Source: Lysobacterales bacterium (GTDB taxonomy: Bacteria; Pseudomonadota; Gammaproteobacteria; Xanthomonadales; Ahniellaceae). Taken from it: a DNA stretch of 64,000 nt. How positions within the stretch are numbered: position 1 is the stretch's first letter; each line of letters starts with the position of its first letter. The stretch is from positions 558,001-622,000 of the forward strand of contig JADJCM010000002.1 of assembly GCA_016703225.1 (NCBI GenBank), read 5' to 3'. The notes beneath the pieces are model-generated. The model was not told the origin of the DNA. It saw only the letters and a list, made by a program, of their open reading frames with translations, and did not search any database. The position numbers and the translations under genes were made by a program. Shown one piece after another: positions 48,839-56,863 of this stretch.

Positions 48839-49666
48839 ATGTACGCTGGTTCGACCGAAACACGCAGCCCGCCGATCACGGTGCCGATGCTGCGGCAGTT
48901 CAAGCAGGAAGGCCGCAGGATTTGCGCATTGACCGCTTACGACGCGAGCTTCGCCAAGCTCGCGGACGACGCCGATATCGATGTGATCCTGGTCGGCGAT
49001 TCTCTGGGCATGGTCGTGCATGGCAAGCGCAGCACGCTCTCGGTCAGTGTCGATGACATCGTCTACCACGGTCGAGCCGTTGCGCGTGGATCGAAGCGGG
49101 CATTGCGCATCGCCGACATGCCCTACGCCAGTTATCCGGACCCGCGCACTGCGTTCACGCACGCCGCGCGGCTGATCGCCGAGGGCGAGTGCGCGATGGT
49201 GAAACTCGAAGGCGCCGGGCAGGTGATCGAGAGCATTCGTTATCTGGTGGAGCGCGAGGTGCCGGTGTGCGCGCACCTCGGGCTGACGCCGCAATCGGTG
49301 TTGCGACTGGGTGGCTACAAGGTGCAGGGCCGTGGCGACGCGGCGGCGCAGGCGCTGCGCGACGCAGCGCGCTCGGTGCAGGACGCGGGAGCGGAATTAC
49401 TGGTGCTGGAGTGCGTGCCGAGCCCGGTCGCGGCCGCGCTGCGCGCCGATCTGGAGATTCCGGTAATCGGCATCGGCGCCGGGCCGCAGTGCGACGGCCA
49501 GATCCTGGTCTGCTACGACGTGATCGGGATCAGTTCCGGGCGTCGTCCGCGCTTCGTCAGGAATTTCCTCAGTGGTCGTGACAGCGTACTCGATGCCTTC
49601 CGGCAATACGTCGCTGATGTGCGCGCCGGCGGCTTCCCGGCCGCGGAGCACGAATATGCAGAGTGA
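48839..49666 (+). CDS. panB: 3-methyl-2-oxobutanoate hydroxymethyltransferase
   Basis: A 275-residue enzyme making ketopantoate from 2-oxoisovalerate and methylene-THF. ICALTAYDASFAKLADDADIDVILVGDSLGMV is the N-terminal signature, with the metal Asp in VGDSLGM and in DMPYASY; VKLEGA and VPVCAHLGLTPQSV follow, and GAELLVLECVPSPVA contains the catalytic Glu. A GCAAGGAGCT ribosome-binding site lies before ATG 48839, and GATAAT-CGCGG at 48811. The end overlaps panC by 11 bases. Confidence 0.96.
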   Translation: MYAGSTETRSPPITVPMLRQFKQEGRRICALTAYDASFAKLADDADIDVILVGDSLGMVVHGKRSTLSVSVDDIVYHGRAVARGSKRALRIADMPYASYPDPRTAFTHAARLIAEGECAMVKLEGAGQVIESIRYLVEREVPVCAHLGLTPQSVLRLGGYKVQGRGDAAAQALRDAARSVQDAGAELLVLECVPSPVAAALRADLEIPVIGIGAGPQCDGQILVCYDVIGISSGRRPRFVRNFLSGRDSVLDAFRQYVADVRAGGFPAAEHEYAE

Positions 49667-50510
49667 TCTGCAGCGGGCTAGCGATGCGACCGGCTTGCGT
49701 GCATGCGTGGCGAAGTGGCGCCTGGCCGGTGCGCGCATCGGCTTGGTGCCGACCATGGGCAACTTGCACGCGGGACACCTCGCGCTTATCGCAGCAGCAC
49801 GAGCGCGTTGTGATCGCGTGATCGCCAGTGTCTTCGTCAACCCCACCCAGTTTGGGCCGAACGAGGACTACGCCGCGTATCCGCGCACGATCGAGGCGGA
49901 TGCGCGCGGCTTGGCGGATGCTGGCTGCGACCTGTTGTTCGAGCCCACCGTCTCCGAACTGTATCCGTTTGGTACCGAAGCTTCGGTGCGCGTGCACGTG
50001 CCGTTGCTTGGCGATGGTCTGTGTGGCGCGTTCCGGCCCGGACATTTCGATGGAGTAGCGACTGTAGTCAGCAAGCTGTTCCATCTGGTGCAGCCCGACC
50101 TCGCGTTTTTCGGACGCAAGGACTTTCAGCAACTGCGCGTGATCGAGCGAATGACGCGCGACCTCCGGCTGCCGATCGAGATTGTCGGGATCGACACCGT
50201 GCGCGAAGCCGATGGTCTGGCGATGAGTTCGCGCAATCAATACCTGTCGCCGGACGAGCGCGTGCGCGCAGTCGAGATCCACCGGACGCTCCTGGCGATG
50301 CTCGACGCGGTTGGGCAGGGGCGTGACCGGTTGGCGGTTGAAATGGCGGCGCTAGACCGGCTGAGCGAAGCCGGGTTTCGGGTCGATTATGCGGCGATCC
50401 GGCGAGCCGAGGATCTTGCCGAGCCGGAGGTGGGCCGGCAGGAGCCCCTGGTTGCGCTGGTAGCTGCACGGCTTGGACGCGCGCGCTTGATCGACAACCT
50501 TCTGATCTAG
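49656..50510 (+). CDS. panC: pantothenate synthetase
   Basis: A 284-residue enzyme joining pantoate and beta-alanine with ATP. The HIGH-type motif is VPTMGNLHAGHLALI; SVFVNPTQFGPNEDYAAYPRT, LCGAFRPGHFDGVATVVSKLF, FGRKDFQQLRVIERMTRDL and the KMSKS-like AMSSRNQYLS complete the set. Starts inside panB. It ends just before the non-coding stretch that carries the candidate small RNA. Confidence 0.96.
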   Translation: MQSDLQRASDATGLRACVAKWRLAGARIGLVPTMGNLHAGHLALIAAARARCDRVIASVFVNPTQFGPNEDYAAYPRTIEADARGLADAGCDLLFEPTVSELYPFGTEASVRVHVPLLGDGLCGAFRPGHFDGVATVVSKLFHLVQPDLAFFGRKDFQQLRVIERMTRDLRLPIEIVGIDTVREADGLAMSSRNQYLSPDERVRAVEIHRTLLAMLDAVGQGRDRLAVEMAALDRLSEAGFRVDYAAIRRAEDLAEPEVGRQEPLVALVAARLGRARLIDNLLI

Positions 50511-50551
50511 AAGAACATTGCATTTTGTGTTGTGACGAAGCCACAGAGTTG

Positions 50552-50580
50552 TTGCGTTTCCGCATCACTCTTGGTACATT
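50552..50580 (+). promoter_or_regulatory. sigma-70-like promoter of the candidate small RNA
   Basis: TTGCGT (50552-50557), 17-base spacer, TACATT (50575-50580). Transcription would begin near 50587. It lies 40 bases after the panC stop in a clearly AT-richer stretch. Confidence 0.55.
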
Positions 50581-50586
50581 GCTCGC

Positions 50587-50694
50587 GCCGAAAGGTCTGA
50601 TCGCTTGAAATGAGCAATCCCTCTCGGCAGCAGGGCGCATTGTTAGGTAATCGTCACTCCGATTAGACCCTCTCTGGTTTTCAGAGGGGTTTTT
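50587..50694 (+). ncRNA. candidate small structured RNA between panC and pgi
   Basis: About 108 bases with no ORF and a complete RNA-gene layout. GGTCTGATCG (50594-50603) pairs with CGATTAGACC (50660-50669) to close the molecule (one G-U). Inside lies a hairpin CAAT-CCCT (50615-50622) / AGGG...ATTG (50632-50642). It ends with a Rho-independent terminator at 50669-50694. A promoter with 17-base spacing stands directly upstream. I do not recognise it as a known Rfam class from memory. Alternatively it is a pgi leader attenuator, but pgi has its own -10 box beyond the terminator. Confidence 0.55.
50669..50694 (+). terminator. Rho-independent terminator of the candidate small RNA
   Basis: Stem CCTCTCTG (50669-50676), loop GTTTT, CAGAGGGG (50682-50689, one G-U pair), then five T residues. 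Confidence 0.85.
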
Positions 50695-50757
50695 GCCTGC
50701 CATTCGGGTCGGTCCTGCGACTGCCAGGCAGCGTTCGGAGGCGGCGCAGGCGCTCGG

Positions 50758-50763
50758 TATACT
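50758..50763 (+). promoter_or_regulatory. -10 box of pgi, probably leaderless
   Basis: TATACT followed by CGCGCGG and the ATG at 50771. Only 7 bases separate box and start codon, so a leaderless mRNA is expected if this is the promoter. TTCGGA at 50734-50739 could be a weak -35 at 18-base spacing. Confidence 0.4.
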
Positions 50764-50770
50764 CGCGCGG

Positions 50771-52330
50771 ATGACTCCAACCAGGGATTCGGTGCCCATG
50801 CGTTTCGAGGAAGATGCCGCCCGATTGCGGCGGTCGACGCTGGCATTGCTGGCGCATGATGCCGAGCGCGGCGCCCGCCTGCGCTTGCGTGTGGGGCCGC
50901 TGCATGCGGATTTCTCGCGGCAGCTGATTGATTCGGAAGCGCTGGATCGGTTGCTGCGGTTGGCCGACCGGGCCGAACTGCAGCGGATGCGCTCGGAGTT
51001 CGCCGCGGGAGAAGCGCTGAACAGCACCGAGGGACGCGCGGCGCTGCATCATTCGCTGCGCGCAGATGTCGGGGATTCGCTGCATGCCGCTGTCGTGGCA
51101 CATGCGCAGTCGGAGGCAGCGCGTGCGGCCGGCCTGGTGCAGGACTGGGTGGCGCGATTACGCGCCGACGGCTTCGACGACGGCTGCGGCGTGCGCGATG
51201 TCGTGAACATCGGCATCGGCGGTTCCGACCTCGGACCGCGCTTGCTCGCCGATGCCATCGGAACCTCTGGCTCCGGTCCGCGCCTGCATTTCGTGTCCAG
51301 CATTGATGCGCATCGTGCGGCAGACCTGATCGGCCGTCTGGACCCTGCGCATACCGCGGTCGTTCTGGTGTCGAAGAGCTTCGGCACCGAAGAGACCCTG
51401 CTGAATGGAAATCTGTTCATTGACTGGCTGAGCCGCGCGCTCGGCGCCGAGGCGATGCGCGCGCGGGTTTTCGCGGTGACGGCGAATGTGCCGGCGGCGC
51501 AGAAGTTCGGGGTCAGTGCAGAGCGCTGCCTGCCGATCTGGGAGTGGGTTGGGGGGCGCTATTCGCTGTGGTCCGCGGTCGGTTTTTCCTTTGCACTGGC
51601 CCATGGCATGGATGCGTTCCAGCACTTGCTCGACGGCGCCCGGCAGATGGATCGGCATTTCTTCGATGCGCCGTTCGCACGCAACCTTCCGGTGTTGCGC
51701 GGCATGATCGAGCACTGGAATCGGGTTGCGTTGGACCATCGTTCGCGCTGCGTGGTGCCTTACGACGTGCGCTTGGCACTGTTGCCGGCCTACCTGCAGC
51801 AATTGGAAATGGAGAGCAACGGCAAGTCGGTGCGCCGCGGCGGCGAGCCGGTCGGGCAGCCGACGGCGCCGGTGGTCTGGGGTGGTGTCGGCACCGATGC
51901 GCAGCACGCGTTTTTCCAGGCCCTGCATCAGGGTACGCAGGTGGTGCCGGTCGAGTTCATCGGCGTGATCCAGCCCGCGCACGCACACCAGGAGCATCAT
52001 CGCGTGCTGCTTGCCAACCTGCTTGCGCAGAGTGCGGCGCTCGCCTACGGACACGACACCCGCGACAGCGACGATCCGCTGGCCGCACACAAGCACCACG
52101 GAGGCAATCGGCCGAGCACGGTGATCTTGCTCGACGCGCTCACGCCGGAAGCGCTCGGTGCCCTGATCGCGATGTATGAACACAGCGTCTTCGTCGAGGC
52201 CTGTCTGGTCGGCATCAATCCCTTCGACCAGTGGGGTGTGGAACTGGGCAAGCGCATCGCCCGCGAGTTCCTGCCCGCCCTGTCGTCCGAGGCTGCGGCG
52301 ATGACGCTGATCCGGGAACGCAGGCACTGA
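50771..52330 (+). CDS. pgi: glucose-6-phosphate isomerase
   Basis: A 519-residue glycolytic enzyme interconverting glucose 6-phosphate and fructose 6-phosphate. VNIGIGGSDLGPRL and VSKSFGTEETL bind the sugar phosphate; WEWVGGRYSLWSAVGFS is PROSITE signature 1 and VGINPFDQWGVELGK signature 2 (with the active Lys). MESNGKSV and HQEHHRVLLANL hold the catalytic Glu/His. ATG 50771 (MTPTRDS) or 50798 (MRFEED) may be the start; the N-terminal domain is about 30 residues shorter than in E. coli, like Xanthomonas Pgi. Confidence 0.95.
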   Translation: MTPTRDSVPMRFEEDAARLRRSTLALLAHDAERGARLRLRVGPLHADFSRQLIDSEALDRLLRLADRAELQRMRSEFAAGEALNSTEGRAALHHSLRADVGDSLHAAVVAHAQSEAARAAGLVQDWVARLRADGFDDGCGVRDVVNIGIGGSDLGPRLLADAIGTSGSGPRLHFVSSIDAHRAADLIGRLDPAHTAVVLVSKSFGTEETLLNGNLFIDWLSRALGAEAMRARVFAVTANVPAAQKFGVSAERCLPIWEWVGGRYSLWSAVGFSFALAHGMDAFQHLLDGARQMDRHFFDAPFARNLPVLRGMIEHWNRVALDHRSRCVVPYDVRLALLPAYLQQLEMESNGKSVRRGGEPVGQPTAPVVWGGVGTDAQHAFFQALHQGTQVVPVEFIGVIQPAHAHQEHHRVLLANLLAQSAALAYGHDTRDSDDPLAAHKHHGGNRPSTVILLDALTPEALGALIAMYEHSVFVEACLVGINPFDQWGVELGKRIAREFLPALSSEAAAMTLIRERRH

Positions 52331-52344
52331 TCCGCGAGATTCGT

Positions 52345-53411
52345 TCACGCTGAGCCGTGCCGGGCCAGGGCCCAGCGCACGTGCTCGCGCACCAGTTCCG
52401 AGGATCGTCGCGTCGCGATTGCAGTGCGGCGATGACCGCCGGGGTCGAGGGCGCATTGCCGAGCGCGACGGCGAGGTTGCGCAGCCAGCGTTCGTGGCCG
52501 ATACGGCGCAGCGGCGAACCCTCGCTGCGGGCGAGGAATTGCTCCTCGTTCCAGGCAAAGGCATCGACCAGGGCGATGCGATCGAGCCCGTGGCGCGGCG
52601 CGAAGTCGCGTTCGCGCGACGGTTGTGCGAACTTGTTCCACGGGCACACCAGTTGGCAGTCGTCGCAGCCGAAGATGCGGTTGCCGATCGCCGCGCGCAG
52701 TTCCTCGGGAATCGGGCCGTGCAGTTCGATCGTCAGGTAGGAGATGCAGCGCCGAGCATCGATGCGGTTCGGCGCCACGATCGCACCAGTCGGACAGGTA
52801 TCCATGCAGCGCGTGCAGGTGCCGCAGTAGAAGCCGGTCTCGGGCGCGTCGTGCGGCAGCGGCAGGTCGGAATAGAGTTCGCCGACGAAACACCAGGAGC
52901 CGCGACGGCGGTCGATCAGCACGGCGTTCTTGCCGATCCAGCCGAGCCCGGCATTGCGCGCGAGCGCGCGTTCGAGCACCGGTGCGCTGTCGACGAAGGC
53001 GCGGTAGCCGAACGGTCCGACGAGGGCGGCGACGCGGTCCGCCAGCTGTTGCAGACGATTGCGCATCAGCTTGTGGTAGTCGCGGCCGAGCGCGTAACGC
53101 GACACGTAGGCGAGCGTCTTGTCGTCGAGCGTCGCCTGCATGTCGGCGGCGTCGCTGCTCAAGTAATCCATGCGCACCGAAATCACCGACAGCGTGCCGG
53201 GTACCAGTTCGTCGGGTCGCGAGCGGCGCGTGCCATGGCGTTGCATGTAGTCCATCTCGCCATGAAAGCCGTCGTCGAGCCAACGCAGCAGATGGGCCTC
53301 GTCCGTGCCGAGCGTGGTGCCGGTGATACCGCAGGCGCTGAAACCGAGCGCGGCTGCCTGTTCCTTGATGGTGGCGGCGAGCGAGTGCGGATCGGGCGGG
53401 GGCGGGCGCAT
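52345..53411 (-). CDS. queG: epoxyqueuosine reductase, 3' end frameshifted
   Basis: A queuosine enzyme reducing epoxyqueuosine in tRNA, cobalamin- and iron-sulfur-dependent. From ATG 53411: GWIGKNAVLIDRRRGSWCFVGEL, then cluster motifs CGTCTRCMDTCPTGAI and CDDCQLVCPWNKFAQP, and SPLRRIGHERWLRNLAVALGNAP. At about residue 335 the frame goes wrong: SRRDD is followed by PRNWCASTC, whereas the next frame gives SSELVREHVRWALARHGSA and a stop at 52345, as relatives end. One base is missing near 52401-52406. Uncorrected, translation runs on to 52215, into the 3' end of pgi on the other strand. The intact protein would have 355 residues. All catalytic parts precede the break. Confidence 0.88.
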
Positions 53412-53437
53412 GGCGGCAGTATAGGCAGGCGGCCGCG

Positions 53438-53443
53438 TACAAT
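53438..53443 (+). promoter_or_regulatory. -10 box of nnr, probably leaderless
   Basis: TACAAT is followed by only CCGCCG before the ATG at 53450. No Shine-Dalgarno sequence is present. No good -35 box is visible. Confidence 0.4.
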
Positions 53444-53449
53444 CCGCCG

Positions 53450-54928
53450 ATGAACCCGCTGCTGACCGCGCTTTACTCCGTTGCCGCCGTGCGCGCGATC
53501 GAAGCGCGCGCGGTGCAGGACTCTGCCATCGACCTGTGGACGCTGATGCGCCGGGCCGGCCAGGTGGCATTTCGCGCGCTGCGTGCGCGTTGGCCCGAGG
53601 CGACGCGCATCGTCATCGTCTGCGGCAGTGGCAACAACGGCGGCGATGGTTACGTCGTCGCCGAACTCGCGCGTTCGCTTGGGCTGCAGGTCGCGCTGGT
53701 GCAGGTCGGAGCAGCGCCCGCGTGCGAGCCCGCGCAGCGCGCCGTGAACGCATGGCACGCTTCCGGCGGCGAGGTACTGGCGTACACCGGCGGCTCCTTG
53801 CCGGAAGCGGATCTGGTGGTGGATGCGCTGTTTGGCATCGGCCTTGATCGCGCCCCGGAGGGTATGGCGGCCGCGGCCATCGCTGCGATCAACACGCAAT
53901 CGGCGCCGGTATTCGCGCTCGATGTGCCATCGGGGCTGGATGCGGATCGTGGCCACGCCCCAGGCGCGTGCGTGCATGCGGCTGCAACGCTCGCCTTCGT
54001 CGCGTGGAAGCGCGGCCTGTGGACCGGCGTCGCGGCGCGAGTGTGCGGCGAGCGGCAACTGGCTACGCTGGAGGTTCCGGCGGGGGCATTCGCGGGCACC
54101 GATGCCGATGCCGAACTGCTCGGGTTGCCCCGGCTGCGCACGGCACTCGCGCCGCGCGCCCGTGATCTGCACAAGGGTGGCTGCGGACACGTGCTGGTCA
54201 TCGGTGGCGACCACGGTCACGGTGGCGCGGCCCTGCTCGCCGCGCGTGCAGCGGCGCACAGCGGTGCCGGCCTGGTGTCGGTGGCGACGCGTGCGGAGCA
54301 TGTCGCGCCGATGCTTGCGTCGATTCCCGAGGCGATGGTGCGCGCGGTGGCGTCGAGTGCCGAACTGCGCGGCCTGATCGATCGCGCCGATGTGATCGCG
54401 CTCGGCCCCGGCTTGGGGCAGTCGGATTGGGGTCTGCAGATGGCGGCGGAAGCCTGCGCAAGCGCTCTGCCGATGGTGCTGGATGCCGATGCGCTGAACC
54501 TGTTGGCGGCCGCGCGCATCCAGCTGCCGACCGACTGCGTGCTGACGCCGCATCCCGGCGAAGCCGCGCGCTTGCTTGGAGTCGAGGTGGGAGCCATTGC
54601 ACAGGATCGTTACGCAGCGGTGCGCGAACTTGCCCGCCGCTTTCGGGCCATCGTTGTGCTCAAGGGCGCGGGTACTCTGATCGCCGATCGCGATGGTGCC
54701 GTCGCGGTTTGTCCGTTCGGCAATCCGGGCATGGCCTCGGGTGGCATGGGCGATGCGTTGACCGGCATCATCGCTGCGTTGATCGCGCAAGGACTGGGTC
54801 TGGTTGACGCGGCGCGGGTTGGCGTCACCGTGCATGCCTTGGCTGGTGATCGCGCCGCAGGCAACGGCGAGCGTGGCCTGCTCGCCACGGACCTGATTGC
54901 CGAGCTGCGGATGCTCGTGAACCCATGA
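53450..54928 (+). CDS. nnr: bifunctional NAD(P)H-hydrate epimerase/dehydratase
   Basis: A 492-residue repair enzyme for hydrated NAD(P)H. The N-terminal YjeF_N epimerase domain (residues 1-220) has VCGSGNNGGDGYVVAELAR and DALFGIGLDRAP; the C-terminal ribokinase-like ADP-dependent dehydratase (about 235-490) has HKGGCGHVLVIGGDHGHGGAALLA, LTPHPGEAARLLG, VLKGAGTLI and the phosphate-binding GNPGMASGGMGDALTG. In this group nnr is followed by tsaE, amiC and mutL, as here; its stop overlaps tsaE by 4 bases. Confidence 0.95.
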   Translation: MNPLLTALYSVAAVRAIEARAVQDSAIDLWTLMRRAGQVAFRALRARWPEATRIVIVCGSGNNGGDGYVVAELARSLGLQVALVQVGAAPACEPAQRAVNAWHASGGEVLAYTGGSLPEADLVVDALFGIGLDRAPEGMAAAAIAAINTQSAPVFALDVPSGLDADRGHAPGACVHAAATLAFVAWKRGLWTGVAARVCGERQLATLEVPAGAFAGTDADAELLGLPRLRTALAPRARDLHKGGCGHVLVIGGDHGHGGAALLAARAAAHSGAGLVSVATRAEHVAPMLASIPEAMVRAVASSAELRGLIDRADVIALGPGLGQSDWGLQMAAEACASALPMVLDADALNLLAAARIQLPTDCVLTPHPGEAARLLGVEVGAIAQDRYAAVRELARRFRAIVVLKGAGTLIADRDGAVAVCPFGNPGMASGGMGDALTGIIAALIAQGLGLVDAARVGVTVHALAGDRAAGNGERGLLATDLIAELRMLVNP

Positions 54929-55461
54929 ACTTCAGCGCAACCCTGCCTGATCTCGCCGCAACCCAAGCCTTCGCCGCGCGCATGGCGCATGCCTTGCAGG
55001 CGCCGCTGGCGATCGGATTGGTCGGCGATCTCGGCGCCGGCAAGACCGCGCTGGCGCGCGCGCTGATCCAGACCCTGGCCCCGGGCATGCGCGTCAAGAG
55101 CCCGACCTATGCGTTGGTCGAGTCCTATGAATTGCCGGGTTTGCAACTGCATCACCTGGATCTGTATCGCATTCGTCGCCCGGACGAACTGGCGGAGCTC
55201 GGGCTCGCCGACTTGGCCGGCTCCGACGCGATCTTGCTGATTGAGTGGCCCGACCGCGGCGGCGATCAGACCCCGGCGCTGGATGTCGTTGCGACGCTGC
55301 ATCGAGAGGCCACCGAGGCGCGCACGCTGACCTTGTCGGCAGCCACGCTGGCAGGGGAAGCGTTCTGCGAACGGCTGGCGATCGGTCAAGACGATCAAGC
55401 GGTTGTGGCCGAGACCTGCAGGCTTGTTCAGAAAGCACCGTTAGTGAACGGATTTGATTGA
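54925..55461 (+). CDS. tsaE: tRNA threonylcarbamoyladenosine biosynthesis ATPase TsaE
   Basis: A 178-residue P-loop ATPase working with TsaB/TsaD in t6A modification. GLVGDLGAGKTALARALIQ is Walker A; VKSPTYALVESYELPGLQLHHLDLYRI contains the switch and Walker B-like HLDLYR; GLADLAGSDAILLIEWPDRG is the TsaE C-terminal signature. The C-terminal 25 residues after LAGEAFCERL look like a lineage-specific tail. It is coupled to nnr by overlap. Confidence 0.94.
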   Translation: MNFSATLPDLAATQAFAARMAHALQAPLAIGLVGDLGAGKTALARALIQTLAPGMRVKSPTYALVESYELPGLQLHHLDLYRIRRPDELAELGLADLAGSDAILLIEWPDRGGDQTPALDVVATLHREATEARTLTLSAATLAGEAFCERLAIGQDDQAVVAETCRLVQKAPLVNGFD

Positions 55462-55506
55462 AGTTTCTGCTTGAATTCGCGGTCTGTCTGGAGTTAAATC
55501 CGGGCC

Positions 55507-56820
55507 ATGCTTGCCTGTCTTGCCCGCCTCACTGGTCTTTTCCTGCTCGCACTCGGTGCGGAAGCGGTGTTGGCCGGTGACGTCCGCTCGGTGCGGTTCT
55601 GGGATGCAGATGACCACACTCGCGTCGTCTTCGATGTCAGCGGGCCGGTCCACTACAAGCTTTTCACGCTGGACAACCCGGATCGACTGGTGCTCGACAT
55701 CGCGCGCAGCCGCGTCTCGAAGTCGCTCGACGGCAGTGCGCTCGAAGGCGTGGTTCAGCGCGTGCGCACTGGCCGTCAAGGTGCCGACAGCTTGCGCATC
55801 GTGCTCGATCTGGATCGCGGCGTGCAGCCCAAGAGTTTTCTGCTGCCGCCCGCGGACAAGTTTGGGCACCGTTTGGTCATCGATCTGTTCGATCGTGCCA
55901 ACGCGCCGCGCGTGGTCAAGCATGAGGATTCGCTTGGCGTCGCGGGCGGCGAGCGCGAGGTGGTGGTGTCGATCGATGCCGGCCACGGCGGCGACGACCC
56001 CGGCGCGTCCGGCGCGAATGGCTCGCGCGAGAAGGACATCACCCTGGCTGTTGCCCAGGCGCTGGCCGCACGCATCGACGCCGAGCCCGGCATGCAGGCG
56101 GTGCTGACGCGCGATCGCGATTTTTTCATCCCGCTGAACCGTCGCTACGAGATCGCTCGCGAGCAGAAGGCCGATCTGTTCGTGTCGATCCATGCCGATG
56201 CCTTCGTCAAGTCGCAGGCGCGCGGTTCGTCGGTATTCGTGCTTTCCAACCGCGGTGCGTCGAGCGAGGCGGCGCGCATGCTCGCCGATCGCGAGAACAC
56301 CTCCGATCTGGTCGGCGGCGTGTCCATCGACGACAAGGATGCGACGCTCGCGGCGGTGCTGCTGGACCTGTCGCAGGGCGCGACGATGCAGGCCAGCGAG
56401 GTCGTCGCCAACAACGTGCTGCGCGGGCTGTCGCGCATCGGCAATCTGCACAAGCGCGAGGTGCAGCGCGCCAATTTCGTCGTGCTGCGTTCACCGGATG
56501 TGCCGTCGCTGCTGGTCGAGACCGCGTTCATCAGCAATCCGTCCGAAGAGAAGCGGCTGAATGACCCAGCCCATCGCGACAAGCTGGCCGACGCCCTGGT
56601 CGAAGGCATCCGCGACTACTTCGCGACGACGCCGCCGCCCGGCACCTGGTTTGCCGCCAATCCGCAGCGCGCCCGCCACCACGTGGTTGCGCGTGGCGAG
56701 TCGCTGTCGCTGATCGCGCAACGCCATCGCGTTTCGGTGGCCTCGTTGAAGCGTGAAAACGAACTGGCCGACGACAGCGTCGACGCCGGCGTGGTGCTGA
56801 AGATCCCCGTGGCGATCTGA
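55507..56820 (+). CDS. amiC: N-acetylmuramoyl-L-alanine amidase AmiC-like with LysM
   Basis: A 437-residue periplasmic amidase splitting septal peptidoglycan. Signal peptide MLACLARLTGLFLLALGAEAVLA. AMIN domain (about 25-130: VRFWDADDHTRVVFDVSGPVHY...). Amidase_3 domain (about 155-375): VVVSIDAGHGGDDPGASG (zinc His), REKDITLAVAQALAARI, ADLFVSIHADAF (zinc His) and LLVETAFISNPSEE (catalytic Glu). C-terminal LysM (about 390-435): HVVARGESLSLIAQRHRVSVASLKREN. The AMIN-Amidase_3-LysM layout and the mutL neighbour are as in Xanthomonas and Pseudomonas. Confidence 0.95.
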   Translation: MLACLARLTGLFLLALGAEAVLAGDVRSVRFWDADDHTRVVFDVSGPVHYKLFTLDNPDRLVLDIARSRVSKSLDGSALEGVVQRVRTGRQGADSLRIVLDLDRGVQPKSFLLPPADKFGHRLVIDLFDRANAPRVVKHEDSLGVAGGEREVVVSIDAGHGGDDPGASGANGSREKDITLAVAQALAARIDAEPGMQAVLTRDRDFFIPLNRRYEIAREQKADLFVSIHADAFVKSQARGSSVFVLSNRGASSEAARMLADRENTSDLVGGVSIDDKDATLAAVLLDLSQGATMQASEVVANNVLRGLSRIGNLHKREVQRANFVVLRSPDVPSLLVETAFISNPSEEKRLNDPAHRDKLADALVEGIRDYFATTPPPGTWFAANPQRARHHVVARGESLSLIAQRHRVSVASLKRENELADDSVDAGVVLKIPVAI

Positions 56821-56863
56821 ACCGCGCGCACCGCTAGAATGCGCGGCTCCGACCGAGTCCGCG

